DNA of 62,531 nt, taken from assembly GCA_003543135.1 (NCBI GenBank), contig DPJG01000005.1:1-62531 (forward strand), in the 5' to 3' direction. Both the position numbers and the translations under genes were made by a program. How positions within the stretch are numbered: the first letter of the stretch is position 1; every line of letters starts with the position of its first letter. Shown here piece by piece: positions 1-7,325 of the stretch. The notes below the pieces were generated by a model that searched no databases, was not told the DNA's origin, and worked only from the letters and a program-made list of their open reading frames with translations. Source of the stretch: Rheinheimera sp. GTDB lineage: Bacteria; Pseudomonadota; Gammaproteobacteria; Enterobacterales; Alteromonadaceae.

Positions 1-1181
1 TCGGGGTCATCGCAATTGGCAATGCACTTGGCAACAGCATCGTGAGTAACCGAATCAATGCCGAGCAAACCAAGCGAAATGCAATGCTGGCTTCGGATGC
101 GTTATCACAGCAGACAAATGGTCGATTAAATCAGCAGCTTGATGCAGAACTTCAGCAAAGAGCTGGTGTTATCGCCAATGACATCGGCACTCGTGCGGCA
201 GCAGCTGGTGCCGCAGGTTTTGATGCCAATGTGTTAGCGCAGCTGAGCGCGACTGACTTGATGATGGATCAGTATCTAAACAATCGGGCTGGCGCAATTG
301 ACGGTTACCTGAATATGAGCCGGAAAACCCAGCGGGATATTCAATCCATCGATGCCAGAGCAGCAACAAGCAGGCAGCAACGTGCAACGCAAGCAGCACA
401 AATCCAACAACGGTATGAACAGCGAACAATCGATTTTAGGATGGCGAATCCTATATATCGTGGTCCGGCGCCTTTATTTGATTATGACTCTGCATTGGCT
501 GCTGATAACGCAATGTGGGGAGCTGGGAAACAAAGAGCTCAAGGTGTTCGTGATGGCATTGCGGCTGGCGTTGATTTGATTGAACGTTCGGCAAATGCGT
601 ATGGCAGAGCATTTGAGAAAACCTACGACAGGTTTAACCAAATCATGAACAAAGGGCTTGATAGCCTCATTGACCAGCCAGCAGATGGTGTCAGGACCAT
701 TACCGACTCTTTCAGTTTGTCCGGTGGTCTATCGACTTATACATTCGGTGGCGATATTACGTTTGGATTCCAATCTGATGGAAGGGTAGGGATTGGGTTA
801 GCAATAGCACCAACAGGATTTAAAGCAGATACTGGCAAAGCTTTTGAGTTTACGTCAACACGATTGTATTGGGAGCCAGCCACAGAGAAAGCGAATTTAG
901 ACACTATTTTGGATGGTATTGATACTTCTATAGGTATTGCCGCAAATCTGAAAGTTACTTCGTTAGGATATGTTGAATCTGTGTCGTGGAAGGGGAAACC
1001 GTTTTCATCTCCTATGGCAGCGACAGCTAAGGGATGGTCTTCTAGCGTGACAATTGGACCATCCATAAAAAGTATTGTCGACTCCCCAATCGTCGGCACC
1101 GCAGATGTTACTAAAGGTACAATGCTTTCAACTGTAGATCTGGGATGGTTTGGTAAACTATTGTATTGGGGGCGGAAGTGA
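1..1181 (+). CDS. C-terminal part of a large polymorphic toxin (5' end outside window)
   Basis: The frame is already open at base 3, so the gene begins upstream of the window; the GTG at 42 is only the first internal start-like codon. The visible protein opens with a GNALGNSIV junction, then has a long Ala/Gln/Arg-rich helical region (to about residue 215) and a Gly- and beta-rich tip of about 160 residues ending at 1181. A long helical carrier ending in an unrelated tip that overlaps a small downstream gene is the usual layout of contact-dependent polymorphic toxins. I do not recognise the tip domain. Its partner at 1178 is a two-helix membrane protein, which would fit a toxin acting at the cytoplasmic membrane or in the periplasm; that is inference. 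Confidence 0.6.
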   Translation, partial: GVIAIGNALGNSIVSNRINAEQTKRNAMLASDALSQQTNGRLNQQLDAELQQRAGVIANDIGTRAAAAGAAGFDANVLAQLSATDLMMDQYLNNRAGAIDGYLNMSRKTQRDIQSIDARAATSRQQRATQAAQIQQRYEQRTIDFRMANPIYRGPAPLFDYDSALAADNAMWGAGKQRAQGVRDGIAAGVDLIERSANAYGRAFEKTYDRFNQIMNKGLDSLIDQPADGVRTITDSFSLSGGLSTYTFGGDITFGFQSDGRVGIGLAIAPTGFKADTGKAFEFTSTRLYWEPATEKANLDTILDGIDTSIGIAANLKVTSLGYVESVSWKGKPFSSPMAATAKGWSSSVTIGPSIKSIVDSPIVGTADVTKGTMLSTVDLGWFGKLLYWGRK

Positions 1182-1705
1182 TAAATTTATATTCAGCAAG
1201 TCTGGTGGAAATTAATTGGTGGTTGACACTGGTCATCGGTGCGCTTTTGCTTTTAATATTCAGTCATGGATTCGTAAATGTATACTATCGAAAGCAAAGA
1301 TTTCTAAGTGGTGACACATATGGTGCTGTATGTTTAATTGGCATTCCTGTGCTGATGGGTATCATTTTTTATTCCAACCGTGGTGCGTTTAATAATGAAT
1401 TATTTGAAGCGCCTTCTGCCATTTACAAGGGAAGTGTCAGAGTTTTAAACTCAATAGATGGAAGTGAGACTATCGAGCTGAATACAGTAGTTCTAAGGCG
1501 ATTTCGATTCGAACGTAATCATTTAGATACTCACTGCTGGGTTGGGAAATTTTCTGATTTAGTCAAGAAATACCCTAACCACATCTTTGAGGTGAAAGTG
1601 GTATGGCATGAAAATGGTGAGTACTACAAGGCAAGTGATAGACCAGAGGGGGCGAATTCTTGTGTTCTCAAAGTGGACGTATCTGTAGAGAATAACAACG
1701 GGTAA
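1178..1705 (+). CDS. putative immunity protein, two membrane helices
   Basis: The GTG at 1178 overlaps the stop of the toxin gene (GTGA), with a GGGGG/GGAAG ribosome site just upstream; a TTG at 1166 in the same frame is less likely. The 175-residue product has two hydrophobic helices near its start (about residues 15-38 and 45-65), followed by a soluble domain of about 110 residues with single cysteines in CWVG and SCVL contexts. Translational coupling to a toxin tip and the terminator directly after it mark it as the cognate immunity gene. I do not recognise the family, and the protective mechanism cannot be read from sequence. Confidence 0.55.
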   Translation: MINLYSASLVEINWWLTLVIGALLLLIFSHGFVNVYYRKQRFLSGDTYGAVCLIGIPVLMGIIFYSNRGAFNNELFEAPSAIYKGSVRVLNSIDGSETIELNTVVLRRFRFERNHLDTHCWVGKFSDLVKKYPNHIFEVKVVWHENGEYYKASDRPEGANSCVLKVDVSVENNNG

Positions 1706-1725
1706 TTCTAGCCACCTATAATTCG

Positions 1726-1760
1726 CAAAGCCCCTACGTTAAAACAGGGGCTTTGTTTTA
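1726..1760 (+). terminator. rho-independent terminator closing toxin cassette 1
   Basis: Perfect 9-bp stem CAAAGCCCC (1726-1734) with GGGGCTTTG (1747-1755), a 12-nt loop, then TTTTAT. It lies 21 bases after the immunity gene and directly before the displaced second cassette, so that cassette probably lacks its own transcription. Confidence 0.85.
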
Positions 1761-3104
1761 TCCGATGCCTTTGGCAATGCACTTGGGAACAGCATTGTAA
1801 GAGGATTAAGTTCAACCTCCACACCACAACAAGCTGAAAAGAAAGCCAAAGCGGCAGCAAAACAAGCTGTGCTCAATGGTGCATCGCCGCAAGAAGCCAA
1901 AGCAATTGAATTGCAAACCTATGCCCTTGAATCTGGTGGAACTATCGAAGCGGTTTCACAAAGTTCCGGTAAAGCGCTTCATGGCAGCTTCGCTTACGAT
2001 TCAGACGATGGTTTCTGGTTATCCAATGGCACGGACCGGGTCAGGTTAGGCTGGGACGCGTCGATGACCGACGTGTCCGACTTCCTTGGCAACAGTGCGG
2101 CGCGTGACTTGGGGATGCAATATGCGTCCAGCCGGTTAGTCGCGAAACAGGCCGCGGATGCAGCCTTTGCGCGGGGTGTGGCACGTGGTGAGGCCATGTA
2201 TGCCGCTGGAGTGCGCAACCGTGAACAGATAGGCGTGGACTTTAGCGGGTTTAATCGCAATGTTGATGCTTATGTGCGCTTCCGTGAAGGCCAGCGTGCG
2301 CAGTTTAATGATTTTTACAGTGGTCTGAATGGTGTGCAGCGCTTTGCCTTTAATGCTGGAGCGAACCTGTTTGGTGGTCTGCTGAATGGGGGCAAAGCTA
2401 TTGGCAATCTGACAGCCTTTACCGGTATTCAGGGACGTCAGGACTTTGCAGACTCATGGGGTGGACTGGGTAACTCGGTTGCAGGGGCTGCTAGCTATGC
2501 CTATAACAACCCGGCTGGCTTTGCAAAATCAGCCATTGTTGATCCGATCACAGGTGCATGGGATCACTATGCTGGGATCTATCAGGCTGATGGCTTTGGG
2601 GCTGCTGCGGGTACGCTGACAGGTGACTTGTTGAGCGGTGTACCGTTTGCTTTAGCTGGGCTATCTAAACCAGTCCATTTTCCAAAGGCTGATCTGACTC
2701 CACTTCACAGACGGATTTTTGCTGAAGATTCGTTGGCTGCTTTGGGTTTTAATCAACGAAGAGCTGCCAATTATTTAGACGGAATAGACTTTAACCACCC
2801 AGTGGAATTGGTTGAACTAAAAGTGGGAGCACCATATGCACAGTTTCAACCGATGGGAAGACCAATGGGGAACTTCTTAACGGATATTGGTGCCGACATT
2901 AATACATTGGGTATTCGACCAACTGGAAAATTACTTGCTCCTTATGCACCAACCCAAACAATCCCAGCGTTAAGATCTATCACATCGGATATAGAAGTTA
3001 ATTGGGATGGGTTACCTAAATACAAAGCTAAAGGTGGTGGCGTGCAATACATCATCCCTGACCAGTATAAGTCTATGTTTGAGGTTCTATATTATGGGGA
3101 CTAA
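1743..3104 (+). CDS. displaced (orphan) polymorphic toxin C-terminal module, TNT/NADase-like tip
   Basis: The open frame starts right after a stop inside the terminator and has no ATG; the first start-like codon is GTG 1869, but toxin-like sequence already begins at 1764 with DAFGNALGNSIV. This is the same junction as at bases 18-46 of cassette 1 (26 of 29 bases identical). A helical carrier follows, then a tip of about 150 residues ending in a KGGGVQYIIPD stretch. A GGG-x-QY-x-x-PD ending is characteristic of TNT-type NAD glycohydrolase toxins, and the downstream protein resembles Tsi6, immunity to an NAD(P) glycohydrolase; the enzymatic call is inference from both. The module appears to be a silent cassette that could recombine onto the full-length toxin. 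Confidence 0.55.
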   Translation, partial: NRGFVLSDAFGNALGNSIVRGLSSTSTPQQAEKKAKAAAKQAVLNGASPQEAKAIELQTYALESGGTIEAVSQSSGKALHGSFAYDSDDGFWLSNGTDRVRLGWDASMTDVSDFLGNSAARDLGMQYASSRLVAKQAADAAFARGVARGEAMYAAGVRNREQIGVDFSGFNRNVDAYVRFREGQRAQFNDFYSGLNGVQRFAFNAGANLFGGLLNGGKAIGNLTAFTGIQGRQDFADSWGGLGNSVAGAASYAYNNPAGFAKSAIVDPITGAWDHYAGIYQADGFGAAAGTLTGDLLSGVPFALAGLSKPVHFPKADLTPLHRRIFAEDSLAALGFNQRRAANYLDGIDFNHPVELVELKVGAPYAQFQPMGRPMGNFLTDIGADINTLGIRPTGKLLAPYAPTQTIPALRSITSDIEVNWDGLPKYKAKGGGVQYIIPDQYKSMFEVLYYGD

Positions 3105-3372
3105 AAGAGACATGTTGGACCAACAGCTACTGAGTGCAGCTTTTGAGTCCATCAATACTCATTTAAAGTATGAAAAAGGAAATCTGGGATTAGAGATAAT
3201 CCGATCCCAACTGCAATGGCTATTAGATTATGCGAGAGGCAACACTCTGACAGGGTCTAAGTTAAAAGACATTGCTTTAGGTCAGCTTGCTATGCGAGAA
3301 GTTGAAACTTTAGACATGGAATTGGCTGAAAAATTGTATGAAATACAATCAGTCGTTAATGAGATTAAATAA
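3094..3372 (+). CDS. Tsi6-like immunity protein
   Basis: The ATG at 3094 overlaps the end of the toxin module (stop at 3102-3104), indicating coupling; a longer in-frame extension to 3007 would overlap the toxin too far. The 92-residue protein is all-helical, with two long amphipathic helices. Its centre reads LKDIALGQLAMREVE and TLDMELAEKL, matching the pattern of Pseudomonas Tsi6 (LHRLTLGSIAVKEFD, TDPELSRAL) from memory. Tsi6 neutralises the NAD(P)+ glycohydrolase Tse6 by covering its active site, so this protein probably protects against the tip of the preceding module. Confidence 0.6.
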   Translation: MGTKRDMLDQQLLSAAFESINTHLKYEKGNLGLEIIRSQLQWLLDYARGNTLTGSKLKDIALGQLAMREVETLDMELAEKLYEIQSVVNEIK

Positions 3373-3405
3373 ATTTATCATAAGGTAATATGAATAAATA
3401 ACCCC

Positions 3406-3432
3406 AAAGCCCCTGTAAAAAGGGGCTTTTTT
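3406..3432 (+). terminator. rho-independent terminator closing toxin cassette 2
   Basis: Stem AAAGCCCCT (3406-3414) with AGGGGCTTT (3421-3429) and a run of six T. The arms are nearly the same sequence as those of the terminator after cassette 1, so the pair looks like part of the duplicated cassette unit. Confidence 0.9.
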
Positions 3433-3471
3433 ACGGCTTTAAAAAATGAGCCGCGCTTCCTTAGTTGCCCT

Positions 3472-3600
3472 TACTTAGCCGCCAACTGACTGGCGGTGTG
3501 CTTTAAAATCATGCCGTCGATCAGTGACTGAATAGCGCGCTACTTAAGTGCAGAAACAATTGGTTCGACTGAAAAGCGTTTTGATTTCATGATCGACCCA
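3472..3600 (-). pseudogene. relic of an IS3-type transposase OrfA
   Basis: On the minus strand an ATG at 3590 opens MKSKRFSVEPIVSALK, the hallmark start of IS3-family (IS407-like) OrfA helix-turn-helix proteins (usual form K-RF-x-E-QIVSALK). It stops at a TAG (3542-3540), continues in the same frame for 22 codons and stops again. Neither the rest of OrfA nor OrfB is recognisable. It is a short dead remnant; the flanking bases 3433-3471 and 3601-3819 hold no gene I can support. Confidence 0.5.
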
Positions 3601-3819
3601 TCGTTGGGTATTCATCATGCCCAAATTCACCGTCGTTGTGGTTCTTTTTATTGGGGGACCTTCATATTCTATCAGTTGTTACTGATCGGGAGAAAAAGGT
3701 TGACGCCATGAGGTGTCCATATACTTATTTAGATCAAATACAGAGATTTCAAATCAAAATGATTCGACATCTAACCTTGGTACTGAAACTGGGTAATAAG
3801 TCAGCTGATTACCCCAGCT

Positions 3820-3869
3820 CATAATATAATCAATATTGAAAATCCATAATGTAATCAATATGGAAAATA
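3820..3869. repeat. 25-bp tandem direct repeat upstream of the small peptide genes
   Basis: Two adjacent 25-base copies at 3820-3844 and 3845-3869, sharing CATAAT-TAATCAATAT-GAAAAT, with 22 of 25 bases identical. They lie in AT-rich DNA 84 bases before the first peptide gene, a plausible site for tandem binding of a regulator. Confidence 0.6.
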
Positions 3870-3952
3870 TTTCTTTTTTTTTGTAAATTTTTGTGCTATT
3901 TTTTTTTGTGGAACTCAATTTAAGTTCATATGAAATCAAGGAGATACATTCA

Positions 3953-4075
3953 ATGAAGAAGATTATATTGCTCGCAATGGCGCTTGGATTTTCATCAACT
4001 GTACTTGCAGCCACATGTTCAGGTTGCCACAAAGTCGGAGACGACTGGATTTGTACTTCATGTAAGCCAAATTAA
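3953..4075 (+). CDS. small secreted four-cysteine peptide, copy 1
   Basis: A 40-residue protein. ATG 3953 has an AAGGAG site (3938-3943) with good spacing. The first 19 residues form a classical Sec signal peptide (MKK, hydrophobic core, VLA-A cleavage site). The mature part is about 21 residues with pattern C-x2-C-x8-W-x-C-x2-C-KPN. It is the first of a tandem pair and lies upstream of a glutaredoxin-like protein and a MacAB-like exporter. The two CxxC pairs could form two disulfides or bind a metal. I do not recognise the family; a bacteriocin, signalling peptide or STb-like toxin are possible roles. Confidence 0.75.
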   Translation: MKKIILLAMALGFSSTVLAATCSGCHKVGDDWICTSCKPN

Positions 4076-4095
4076 CTACATAGGGATTTGAATAA

Positions 4096-4218
4096 ATGAA
4101 AAAGATCATAATTGCTTCGTTAATTCTAGGTTTTTCTACGGCCGCAGTTGCAGCACAGTGTACCGGCTGTTATAGGGTTATTGGTGGCTGGATTTGTGAG
4201 AGTTGTAAGCCAAATTAA
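4096..4218 (+). CDS. small secreted four-cysteine peptide, copy 2
   Basis: A 40-residue paralogue of the preceding gene, 20 bases downstream, starting at ATG 4096. A Sec signal peptide ends at about AAVAA, and the mature part has the same C-x2-C-x8-W-x-C-x2-C-KPN pattern; 12 of 19 residues from the first cysteine match copy 1. All four cysteines, the tryptophan and the KPN ending are kept while the residues between vary, which points to selection on a compact scaffold with a variable face. The gene ends with the same 20 bases around its stop as copy 1 (4061-4080 and 4204-4223), showing a tandem duplication. Confidence 0.75.
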   Translation: MKKIIIASLILGFSTAAVAAQCTGCYRVIGGWICESCKPN

Positions 4219-4244
4219 CTACATAAGGTAGTTTAGAACTTCTT

Positions 4245-4275
4245 AAAAGGCAGAGTACTTTCTCTGCCTTTTATA
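4245..4275 (+). terminator. rho-independent terminator after the peptide pair
   Basis: Perfect 11-bp stem AAAAGGCAGAG (4245-4255) with CTCTGCCTTTT (4262-4272), 6-nt loop. It would let the short peptide message be made in excess over the downstream genes. Confidence 0.85.
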
Positions 4276-4295
4276 TCTTCCTTTTGGAGGTATTA

Positions 4296-5060
4296 GTGAG
4301 ATATCCTTTATTGGTCTTTGTTGTGGCGTTGGTTGTCTTATTTTTCTTTAAATTAGATATTTATAATGAAATAACGGAAGGTGAAGTCAATATTTTAGGG
4401 CGTCCTGAAAAAAATCTAAATTTAGATTTCAATACTGAAAGTAACAATAACTTACCTAAGTTAACAGATTCGGACCCGAAATCTGGTCTGCTAGACAATC
4501 CTGTGTCATTAATTAGTAATGATTCAGCTGTAGAAGTTGAACCTCATCTCGATTTTGATAGCAATTTTGTAGCTGAAAAAATTGTAAGCTCAAACTCTGA
4601 GCTATACAAAAAACTTCTCGACGACTACAAAAAGGAAAAGTTCTTAGCGAAAGAGGTTAGCAGTTCGGAGTTTGTAATCGCTAGAATACACGCGAAGGGA
4701 GATATCATATTTACACTATATAATAACAAAATGGTTAAATATGCTAGAGAGAATCCTGAAGCGTATTTTCAAAAAGCACAACAAAACATTGGTAATTTAT
4801 ATGATAAAGGGGAGCATGCATCTGGTGACGGATCCGAATTTGTGGATACTTTATATCAGATGTCCAAGCCTCTAAATATTGATATTATTTCAACATATTG
4901 CAATGGAAGTAGCTGCTATTTTGAGGCAATATTTAAATCTACTGCTGATGTTGATAGACTATTTGCTCAATTGGAAGGGAGTAGCAAAGTTAATGTTGTG
5001 CTAACAGCTGTTTTTTCTATAAGTAGCAAGTCGTTTGTAGCTACTGCTTTTTTAATTTGA
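4296..5060 (+). CDS. unknown membrane-anchored protein, single N-terminal helix
   Basis: GTG 4296 sits 5 bases after a strong GGAGG (4286-4290); the TTG at 4284 overlaps that site and is rejected. The 254-residue product has one hydrophobic helix at about residues 4-20, an acidic low-complexity stretch to about residue 85, then a mixed alpha/beta domain with two cysteines in a C-x4-C arrangement late in the chain. The topology suggests an inner-membrane anchor with a periplasmic domain. I recognise no family. Its place between the secreted peptides and the glutaredoxin/exporter genes, in AT-rich DNA, suggests a role in peptide maturation, export or self-protection. Confidence 0.6.
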   Translation: MRYPLLVFVVALVVLFFFKLDIYNEITEGEVNILGRPEKNLNLDFNTESNNNLPKLTDSDPKSGLLDNPVSLISNDSAVEVEPHLDFDSNFVAEKIVSSNSELYKKLLDDYKKEKFLAKEVSSSEFVIARIHAKGDIIFTLYNNKMVKYARENPEAYFQKAQQNIGNLYDKGEHASGDGSEFVDTLYQMSKPLNIDIISTYCNGSSCYFEAIFKSTADVDRLFAQLEGSSKVNVVLTAVFSISSKSFVATAFLI

Positions 5061-5371
5061 TGTAGCAGTGTTGATGTTTTCTCAAAGTTGATGCTAATAC
5101 TTCATACTCTAGTATGGACTCAGCTAGATTGACTTGTTATAAAAAACTTATCCATGTCATTGATAAGGGACGCGATGGTGTCATTCTGATCTCCATCAGA
5201 CCTCGTGTTGTTGTCGCCGCAGTAAAATATATTTTTTTATTCACAAATAGGCGTTAGCGGTTTTTTTAAATTTTGGGTTGTTGTAAAATTTCCTTAGGCA
5301 GAAGGATGTTGCGGAGATGATGGATTATTTTATGCATCAATCATTTTTTAGAAAAAGGAGTAAGAAAATAC
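5061..5371. other. 311-base intergenic region with a MerR-like dyad
   Basis: No supported gene. It contains the perfect inverted repeat CATACT-CT-AGTATG (5103-5116). Read on the minus strand, the context GAGTCCATAC..GTATGAAG resembles MerR-family operators. An AAAAAGGAG site at its right end belongs to the next gene. Confidence 0.4.
5103..5116 (-). promoter_or_regulatory. MerR-like inverted repeat
   Basis: CATACT and AGTATG separated by CT. On the minus strand the flanks resemble the mercury-type operator form TCC-x-TAC...GTA-x-G-A-AG. No merR gene is in the window, so this may be a remnant or a site for a distant regulator. Confidence 0.3.
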
Positions 5372-5854
5372 GTGGTTATTAAACATGTTGTTAAATATGT
5401 GAGTTATGCGGCTGTCTTTGTTTTTGTATTGGTAGCTACACAACTTATAGTGGGCTTTGTCAATAAAACAAACAGCATTATTAATGGAGATTATTCAACT
5501 TACGGTGTGAGCGAGGACCATCCAGTAATCATCTATACGATAAAAAGTTGTCCGGCTTGTCAGCAGCTGAAAACTTATTTGGATAATCAAGGAACTATCT
5601 ATGTAAATAAGGATATTGATGACTCGATAAAGTTTAGCGATGAATTTGAAAGCTTCGGTGTTAACACAATACCAGTAATTCTTGCTGGCGATAAAATGAT
5701 TGTCGGCTTCCATAGAGAAGTTATTGCCGACGTTATTAAAGGGATGTCATCAACGAGACGTGTGCAATCTGAAAGTGGTTCATACGGGAAAGTTAATGAG
5801 GCTGTATGTCTCGCGAAGAGCTCCTGTGACCGCGCTGAGGACCTCACCAATTAG
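5372..5854 (+). CDS. membrane-anchored glutaredoxin/thioredoxin-like protein
   Basis: GTG 5372 follows an AAAAAGGAG site. The 160-residue protein has one membrane helix (about residues 8-30), then a glutaredoxin-like fold. The active site CPAC is at residues 60-63 after a hydrophobic strand (VIIYT), a cis-proline follows in NTIPVIL (P101), and a GF motif comes later. Two extra cysteines lie near the C-terminus (146 and 152). Positive charges before the helix suggest that the CPAC domain is periplasmic, where it could form or reduce disulfides. Its place between the four-cysteine peptides and the exporter suggests that it acts on those peptides; this is inference from context. The C-terminal 35 residues are not part of a standard glutaredoxin. 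Confidence 0.75.
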   Translation: MVIKHVVKYVSYAAVFVFVLVATQLIVGFVNKTNSIINGDYSTYGVSEDHPVIIYTIKSCPACQQLKTYLDNQGTIYVNKDIDDSIKFSDEFESFGVNTIPVILAGDKMIVGFHREVIADVIKGMSSTRRVQSESGSYGKVNEAVCLAKSSCDRAEDLTN

Positions 5855-5956
5855 GGTAACCTAATTTAAACCTGCCGATTTTGAAGTGTTTGCGGTCAAA
5901 GTGGTTGGACCCTCAACCTTTTCGATAGAAGTAAATTGTTAGGTAGTAATATTATT

Positions 5957-7213
5957 ATGCAAATCCCGATAGACAAATCTCTCAGTCGAAGATTTATATT
6001 GCCCTTAGGTATTCTTGTAACTGTTGGGATCGTTGTTTATGTGTTGAATACTATTATCTCTCATGTCCAGTCGTCCCTGCAGGGAGCTGATGAGAGTGGC
6101 GTTAAGCTGGAGTTGGTTACCGAAGGACATTTTACACACCATATATCTGCCTATGGTAGCTTGAAACCGCAATCGCAGCGCAGTCTGGTTACTCAGGTGG
6201 CGGGTACCGTGGCAGAAATCGTTCTGAAACCTGGTGCGCGGGTTGAGTCAGAAACCACTATTTTGCGTCTAGTAAACCCCGCGTTGCAACGGGAGTATGA
6301 CATCGCCTTGTTGGAACTCAAAGAGGCCGAAATCGACCATACCCAATTGGAAGCGGAGCTTGCGGACGAAGCGCTGCAGTTTGCCAGCGATGAACGTATG
6401 CAACTAGCGGAGTTGAAGACCCAGCAGGCGGAGTATGCGGCGCGGGAAGTGCTAGCGCGACAAAGCATCATTTCCGAATTGGAGATGAACAAGGAGAAAT
6501 CCAGGCTAGAACAGGCGCGGTTGCGTCATGAATTGGCCAAGGAGCGTTTTGTAACTTTTGCACAAAGTAAAAAGGCTCGGCTGAACGCCAGTGACTTGCG
6601 TCAGGAACGAGCACGGAAACTGCAGGCTATGGCGCAAGCTGATCTGAATGCCTTGACCATTAATGCAGGCAAGAGAGGGGTGCTGCAGAGCCTGAATGAA
6701 AGCTTAACTCTTGGACACTGGCTCAGCCAAGGCGCCAGTGTTGGTGTGGTCGCAGATCCAGACAGTCTCTATGCTGAACTCTGGGTTAGTGCGTCTGACG
6801 CCTCTGCTGTTGCTGAGGGCATGGCTGTTTCCCTTGATATAAAGGGTTATGGCGCAAAAGGCATTGTGCTTAGAGTTGCTCCCAATGTGCTGCGTAATCA
6901 GGTTCAAGTTGATGTTACCCTTACTTCACCCTTACCGATAACGGCCCGGCCCAATGTGGAAGTCAATGGCAAGATATTACTGGAAAGCCGCGATAATGTT
7001 TTGCTGCTACCGCGCCCAGTAAATTTCGAACCTGGCAAACCTTATTCGGTTTATGTGCGACAGAGTGATGGCAGCTTCTTACTGAAACCGGTAGTGATCA
7101 GCACCTGGTCACACTTGCAAATCGTTATTGATAAAGGACTGAAGGTTGGTGACCAAGTTATTGTGTCTGACGTTAGTACCTGGTTACCTCAGATTGAGAT
7201 CCGCCTAGATTGA
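5957..7213 (+). CDS. periplasmic adaptor (membrane fusion protein), MacA/HlyD-like
   Basis: A 418-residue protein; ATG 5957 is chosen over TTG 5936 because it directly precedes a basic N-terminus and membrane helix (about residues 15-33). The order is anchor, beta-strand/lipoyl half (VAGTVAEIVLKPGARVE), a long alpha-helical hairpin rich in E/A/Q/L (about residues 105-225), second lipoyl half, then beta-barrel domains. This is the adaptor of tripartite ABC exporters, linking an inner-membrane permease to a TolC-type channel. It precedes an ATPase and an FtsX/MacB-type permease in the same direction. No TolC gene is in the window. Confidence 0.85.
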   Translation: MQIPIDKSLSRRFILPLGILVTVGIVVYVLNTIISHVQSSLQGADESGVKLELVTEGHFTHHISAYGSLKPQSQRSLVTQVAGTVAEIVLKPGARVESETTILRLVNPALQREYDIALLELKEAEIDHTQLEAELADEALQFASDERMQLAELKTQQAEYAAREVLARQSIISELEMNKEKSRLEQARLRHELAKERFVTFAQSKKARLNASDLRQERARKLQAMAQADLNALTINAGKRGVLQSLNESLTLGHWLSQGASVGVVADPDSLYAELWVSASDASAVAEGMAVSLDIKGYGAKGIVLRVAPNVLRNQVQVDVTLTSPLPITARPNVEVNGKILLESRDNVLLLPRPVNFEPGKPYSVYVRQSDGSFLLKPVVISTWSHLQIVIDKGLKVGDQVIVSDVSTWLPQIEIRLD

Positions 7214-7325
7214 CCACGGATCGTGATAGTTGGACGTCTAGAATGTATCTATTTTATATAAAATCGGTCGATGCGAATAAACTTTGCTCGGTCAAGATTC
7301 GCTTTTTATGTAAGGTCTTATTCTC

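Noticed and set aside
3636-3824. 62-residue open frame before the peptide genes
   Set aside because: No ribosome site, no domain, and it runs from IS-relic flank into the AT-rich repeat; treated as chance.
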